A stretch of DNA of 64,000 bases. It comes from Bacillus sp. FJAT-28004 (GTDB lineage Bacteria > Bacillota > Bacilli > Paenibacillales > Paenibacillaceae). The stretch spans positions 306,172-370,171 of the forward strand of contig NZ_LGHP01000001.1 in assembly GCF_001280845.1 (NCBI RefSeq). The letters are read 5' to 3'. The translations under genes and the position numbers were made by a program. Positions 59,913-64,000 of this stretch are shown here, in pieces (the stretch's first letter is position 1; each line of letters starts with the position of its first letter). The notes under the pieces are model-generated. The model saw only the letters and a list, made by a program, of their open reading frames with translations, did no database searches and was not told the origin of the DNA.

Positions 59913-62183
59913 GTGAATGAAAAATGGACTGAAACAAAATTGGAAACGATTACATATGTAACCAATGAAGGTGGCCCTACACTCGGGTATTCAGCTGCTT
60001 CAGGCGTAAATATAATAATGGATGATGGATTTGCATTTAAAGACCTTAATAAGGACGGGAAGCTGGACAAGTACGAGGATTGGCGCTTACCGGCAGAAGA
60101 GCGAGCAAAGGACCTTGCATCTAAAATGTCCATCGAGCAAATCGCGGGTCTGATGTTATATAGCGCGCATCAAGCCGTTCCAGCTTCGCAAGGATTTTTC
60201 ACCGCTTCATATAATGGTAAGCCCTATTCGGAGAGCGGTGCAAAGCCGTATGATTTATCCGATGAACAAATTAAATTTCTGATAAAAGACCATCTGCGGC
60301 ATGTGCTCCTTACGTTTGTTGAAAGTCCGGAAATTGCCGCTCATTGGAACAATAAAGTACAAGCCTTGGCCGAGAGTACAGGTCTTGGCATCCCGGCGAA
60401 TAACAGCAGTGATCCGCGCCATGGCTCCGATGCGAGCAAGGAATATAATGCAGGCGCGGGTGGCGCGATCTCCATGTGGCCGGAAACGCTGGGGCTTGCA
60501 GCTGCGTTTGATCCTGAGCTTGTACATCAGTTTGGGAAGATCGCGGCTAAGGAATACAGAGCACTAGGCATTGCAACCGCACTTTCTCCTCAAATCGATA
60601 TCGCGACCGATCCAAGGTGGTCACGCTTCGATGGCACGTTCGGAGAAGATTCGAGACTGTCAGCGGATTTGGCCAGAGCTTATGTTGACGGCTTTCAGAC
60701 CTCGTTTGAAGAGGCGCCTGAGTCGAACGGCTGGGGATCAGGAAGCGTAAATGCGATGGTTAAGCATTGGCCGGGCGGCGGTTCTGGCGAAGGCGGCAGG
60801 GATGCTCATTTTGGATACGGCAAATATGCGGTATATCCAGGCAACAACTTCGAGGAGCATCTGATCCCTTTCCTAGACGGCGCTTTCCAGCTAAAGGGGG
60901 GCACGGAGAAGGCTTCGGCAATTATGCCGTATTATACAATTTCTTATCATCAAGATCAGGTGAATGGGGAGAATGTAGGCAACGCCTACAACGCACATAT
61001 TATTGGGAACCTGCTTCGTGATAAATACGGTTACGACGGTGTCGTGTGTACGGACTGGGGAATAACGGACGATGAAGGCGCTGATATTAGTCGGTTGTTT
61101 CCGGGCGGGCGTTCATGGGGCGTTGAGGAAGGTTACACTGCCACTGAGCGTCATTATAAAGCGCTTATGGCCGGAGTAGATCAATTCGGTGGAAATAATG
61201 ATGCAGGTCCAGTCATTGAAGCTTATCATATAGGCGTGGCTGAGCACGGTGAAGCCTACATGCGAGCGCGGTTTGAGCTATCGGCGGTACGGCTCTTGAA
61301 GAACATGTTCCGCGTCGGCTTATTCGAGAACCCTTATTGTGAAGCGGAAGAAACCTCTCGCATTGTCGGCAATGCCGAATTTATGACAACGGGATACGAA
61401 GCGCAGCTCAAATCACTCGTGTTGTTGAAAAACAAAGGAAATGTTCTTCCGATACAGAAAATGAAGACGGTCTATATTCCGAAACGCCATAGACCAGCGG
61501 GTACGAATTGGATTGGTTTCCCGACTGCTGCATTTGACGGATATCCCGTCAATATGGATGTCATTCAGAAATACTTTAAGGTTACCGATGATCCCGAGGC
61601 TGCAGATTTCGCAATGGTGTTCATTACAGGGGCAGATTCCGGCAGTGGATACAGTAAGGCAGATGTAGAAGCTGGTGGAAGCGGTTATGTTCCGATTAGC
61701 CTGCAATACGCTCCTTATACCGCAGAGCATGCTAGGGAGATCAGCATTGCCGGTGATGAAAGAGATGTATTAAACCGCTCCTATAAAGGTAAAACGGTAT
61801 CGACAACCAATGCTTCAGACTTGGAGGCGGTTCTGAGTACAAAGGAAGCCATGAACGGCAAACCTGTTATTGTATCGCTTCAATTATCGAAACCTTCAAT
61901 CGTTGCAGAATTTGAAGCGGAGGCCGATGCCATTATTACTGCATTTGGCGTACAGGATCAAGCGATTCTAGCTCTAGTAACAGGTGAAGCGGAGCCTTCA
62001 GGACTGCTGCCGATGCAGATGCCTGCTAATATGAAGACCGTCGAAGAGCAGCTGGAGGACGTTGCGCATGATATGGAAGTACATGTTGACTCTGAGGGGA
62101 ACGCCTATGATTTTGCATATGGTTTAAACTGGAGCGGGGTCATTATGGATCACAGAACTAAACGTTACGGCAAGAAAAAATAG
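59913..62183 (+). CDS. GH3-family beta-glycosidase, cytoplasmic
   Basis: This 757-residue enzyme starts at GTG with AAGGAGG 10 bp upstream; an in-frame ATG at 59883 has no site. GH3 features: LPAEERAKDLASKMSIEQIA, KHWPGGGSGEGGRDAHFGYG, and the nucleophile Asp in GVVCTDWGITDDEGAD, then a C-terminal alpha/beta sandwich starting LLKNKGNVLPIQ. The motif FKDLNKDGKLDKYEDWRLP near residue 40 is an EF-hand-like calcium loop common in this GH3 subgroup. No signal peptide is seen. Typical activities are beta-glucosidase or beta-xylosidase; specificity is open. Confidence 0.87.
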   Translation: MNEKWTETKLETITYVTNEGGPTLGYSAASGVNIIMDDGFAFKDLNKDGKLDKYEDWRLPAEERAKDLASKMSIEQIAGLMLYSAHQAVPASQGFFTASYNGKPYSESGAKPYDLSDEQIKFLIKDHLRHVLLTFVESPEIAAHWNNKVQALAESTGLGIPANNSSDPRHGSDASKEYNAGAGGAISMWPETLGLAAAFDPELVHQFGKIAAKEYRALGIATALSPQIDIATDPRWSRFDGTFGEDSRLSADLARAYVDGFQTSFEEAPESNGWGSGSVNAMVKHWPGGGSGEGGRDAHFGYGKYAVYPGNNFEEHLIPFLDGAFQLKGGTEKASAIMPYYTISYHQDQVNGENVGNAYNAHIIGNLLRDKYGYDGVVCTDWGITDDEGADISRLFPGGRSWGVEEGYTATERHYKALMAGVDQFGGNNDAGPVIEAYHIGVAEHGEAYMRARFELSAVRLLKNMFRVGLFENPYCEAEETSRIVGNAEFMTTGYEAQLKSLVLLKNKGNVLPIQKMKTVYIPKRHRPAGTNWIGFPTAAFDGYPVNMDVIQKYFKVTDDPEAADFAMVFITGADSGSGYSKADVEAGGSGYVPISLQYAPYTAEHAREISIAGDERDVLNRSYKGKTVSTTNASDLEAVLSTKEAMNGKPVIVSLQLSKPSIVAEFEAEADAIITAFGVQDQAILALVTGEAEPSGLLPMQMPANMKTVEEQLEDVAHDMEVHVDSEGNAYDFAYGLNWSGVIMDHRTKRYGKKK

Positions 62184-62197
62184 TTTGATAAAGAGCG

Positions 62198-62217
62198 GCC
62201 GGGGATTAATCCCCGGC
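62198..62217. terminator. Perfect palindromic hairpin after GH3
   Basis: GCCGGGGATTAATCCCCGGC is a perfect 20-bp inverted repeat. T-rich sequence appears only ~20 bp downstream. Confidence 0.6.
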
Positions 62218-62274
62218 TACTAGTTGTATATAGCTCTATTTTTTTATCTGAGAGGCAAACGGGGGGAGCACAAC

Positions 62275-64000
62275 TTGAAATTATTTAATCGATCTCTCTT
62301 TAATTCGCTTCGATTCAAACTTGTAACAGGACTTATGCTTATTATGCTCCCGATGGTTTCCTTTCTTATTTATAATAATTTGTATTCGATTGATGTCGTT
62401 CGTAATCAAGTGGCGCAGTCCAACAGCAATATGCTCAATCTTTACATGGGATTAATCGACGTGACGCTTGAGGATATAGATAGCTACATGCTCAAATTTA
62501 CTGCGGAAGAATCCGGTTTGAATGTACTCGATAGTCTCCCAGAGGCAGATGTTGATCTATACAATCTGCAGCGAATATGGCTATTTACAGAGCTAAGAGA
62601 TAATGCGACTTATTATAAAGCATTGGACTATTTTTTTATTTATTCGCCATTGAATAAGGATTTGTTGTTCGCGCCTAAGCTGACAGGCTCCGCTTATACG
62701 AATAATGATTTCATCAAAGAGGGAATTGTGGGGCTTCTGAACGACGAACAAGCGATGAAGGATTATCAGTACGATAAATGGACTGTACTGAATTTGAAGG
62801 AGCAAAATTATCTTCTCCATACGATCAAGGCTGGCAATCTGTACATTGGTGCAGGGGTTAATGTGGACGGTGTTATGGATCCTCTGGACTTTCTAGACCT
62901 TGGATCCGAAGGGAGGTCGTTGCTTGTAGATGAGAGCAATAGGCCGCTGCAGGATGAGGATTTTTTTGAAAAACAAAAAATCGACTTATCCTATACCTCT
63001 AAGACGTACCGGCTCTCCGGCGCAGACAACGATTACCTCGTCATGGGCGAAAAGTCAGGCAAAGGTGAATTCGGATTAGTAGCTGTTGTGCCAGACCAAA
63101 ATATATTGGAGAAGCTTCCTTACCTGCAAAGAATTATTGTGCTCATTGCGACAGGATCAATTCTAATCCTATTGATTGCGCTGTATTTCCTGCGTAAAGT
63201 CGTCCTGCTGCCGATCAATCGAATTATTGTAGCCATGCGTAAAATCAAAGAGGGTTATTTTGAGGCAAGAATACCAAACAAACCGACCTCGAATGAATTT
63301 GAGATGATGAACGAGACGTTCAACAGTATGGTCTGCGATATCCAACAATTGAAAATCGACGTTTATGAGGAACAATTGATTAACCAAAAGGCGGAGCTAA
63401 AGCAGCTGCAGCTGCAGATTAACCCTCACTTTTTTTTGAACAGCTTGAACGTCGTCTATTACTTGGCTCAAGAGAAGAAATACGAATTGATACAGGAGCT
63501 GTCCTTCTCCTTGATCCGATATTTCCGGTTTATGTTTCGCAGCCAGACGGACTACGTGCTTCTGCAGGATGAACTAAATCACAGTGAAAACTATTTGAAA
63601 ATCCAGAAATTCCGATTTCCCGGAAGCTTTACGTACGACATCGCAGCTGAAGACGAGCTGAGGGAATGTTATATTCCTCCGTTAATTATCCAAAGCTTTG
63701 CCGAAAATACGATCAAGCACGCGATCAACACGGATGAGCCGACCCATATTGCAATAACGATTGAAAGATGCGAATCGATGCCTGAAGAGAGGCTGCGAAT
63801 CCAAATTCATGATACAGGTCGAGGGTTCTCCGATGAGATATTGCAAAAGCTGCATCAGGAAATTAATCTAATGAATGAAGATGGTGAGCATATTGGCATC
63901 TGGAATGTAAGACGCAGATTGCGATTGTTATACGGAGATAAGGCGAGCATGGCTTTTTATAACGAAGACGGAGCTACAGTCGAAATAATGATGCCTTTAT
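62275..64000 (+). CDS. Sensor histidine kinase, YesM family (3' end outside window)
   Basis: The frame opens at TTG 62275 after GGGGGGAGCACAAC and stays open to the window end (575 codons shown, no stop). Order: helix 1 (about 18-40), extracellular Cache-like region, helix 2 (about 285-308, IIVLIATGSILILLIALYFL), HAMP, histidine box LQLQINPHFFLNSL with H385, and GHKL ATPase with PPLIIQSFAENTIKHAI and IHDTGRGF, then GIWNVRRRLRLLYG. Only the last few residues seem missing. It is probably followed by a YesN-type regulator as at 22789. Confidence 0.85.
   Translation, partial: MKLFNRSLFNSLRFKLVTGLMLIMLPMVSFLIYNNLYSIDVVRNQVAQSNSNMLNLYMGLIDVTLEDIDSYMLKFTAEESGLNVLDSLPEADVDLYNLQRIWLFTELRDNATYYKALDYFFIYSPLNKDLLFAPKLTGSAYTNNDFIKEGIVGLLNDEQAMKDYQYDKWTVLNLKEQNYLLHTIKAGNLYIGAGVNVDGVMDPLDFLDLGSEGRSLLVDESNRPLQDEDFFEKQKIDLSYTSKTYRLSGADNDYLVMGEKSGKGEFGLVAVVPDQNILEKLPYLQRIIVLIATGSILILLIALYFLRKVVLLPINRIIVAMRKIKEGYFEARIPNKPTSNEFEMMNETFNSMVCDIQQLKIDVYEEQLINQKAELKQLQLQINPHFFLNSLNVVYYLAQEKKYELIQELSFSLIRYFRFMFRSQTDYVLLQDELNHSENYLKIQKFRFPGSFTYDIAAEDELRECYIPPLIIQSFAENTIKHAINTDEPTHIAITIERCESMPEERLRIQIHDTGRGFSDEILQKLHQEINLMNEDGEHIGIWNVRRRLRLLYGDKASMAFYNEDGATVEIMMPL

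Noticed and set aside
1..64000. tRNA, rRNA, CRISPR arrays, complete insertion sequences or phage genes
   Set aside because: No cloverleaf, rRNA, spaced repeat series, transposase or integrase pattern was seen by eye on either strand.

Overview
The window looks like a carbohydrate-catabolism region from a Paenibacillaceae bacterium (Paenibacillus, Cohnella or a close relative). Reasons: repeated LplB/YtcP-type permease pairs with lipoprotein binding proteins and no ATPase gene, YesM/YesN-type two-component systems, large membrane-bound AraC-type regulators, S-layer-homology (SLH) surface proteins, strong Gram-positive ribosome binding sites, and several TTG/GTG starts. This is inferred from gene content; no rRNA or other taxonomic marker is present. 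I see no tRNA, rRNA, CRISPR array, complete insertion sequence or phage gene.

Layout. (1) 1-2.5 kb: the 3' end of a secreted cohesin-like/dockerin protein, a GNAT-related acyltransferase-like gene, and a decayed sensor-kinase fragment. (2) 2.5-14.3 kb: a membrane AraC-type regulator, ABC importer A, then GH110, GH95 and Gfo/Idh/MocA genes, a set suited to imported alpha-galactosyl/fucosyl glycans. (3) 14.5-20.6 kb: a cohesin-like/SLH surface protein, then an NHL propeller, a formaldehyde-dehydrogenase-type Zn dehydrogenase and a divergent GH95-like protein. Regions 2 and 3 look visibly more AT-rich than what follows. (4) 20.9-28.4 kb: a YesM/YesN pair and ABC importer B, followed by an SLH-domain remnant. 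(5) 28.9-40.8 kb: an alpha/beta hydrolase translationally coupled to ABC importer C, an AraC-type regulator and a secreted 1,657-residue multidomain protein. (6) 41.3-52.1 kb: ABC importer D, an AraC-type regulator, a PL22-like propeller, GH105, an unrecognised protein and a polysaccharide deacetylase, fitting uptake and breakdown of pectin-like oligouronides. (7) 52.2-54.1 kb, minus strand: a phytanoyl-CoA-dioxygenase-like enzyme and an AraC/cupin regulator. (8) 54.3-62.2 kb: UxaA small and large parts, SDR and FAH genes that fit a non-phosphorylative sugar-acid pathway, then a TIM-barrel isomerase, a Gfo/Idh/MocA oxidoreductase and GH3. (9) 62.3-64.0 kb: the 5' part of another YesM-type kinase, cut by the window end.

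Working model. Each locus pairs a sensor/regulator with an importer and enzymes lacking signal peptides, so oligosaccharides would be imported and cut in the cytoplasm. The importers probably borrow a shared MsmX-type ATPase encoded elsewhere. The main surface components are the cohesin/dockerin/SLH proteins and the 1,657-residue protein. The most unusual items are a 110-bp element duplicated at 681-790 and 14517-14627, the cohesin-dockerin-SLH pair, the giant unclassified secreted protein, the unrecognised protein in the pectin-like operon, the GH95-like protein with altered catalytic motifs, and several decayed gene fragments at cluster borders.
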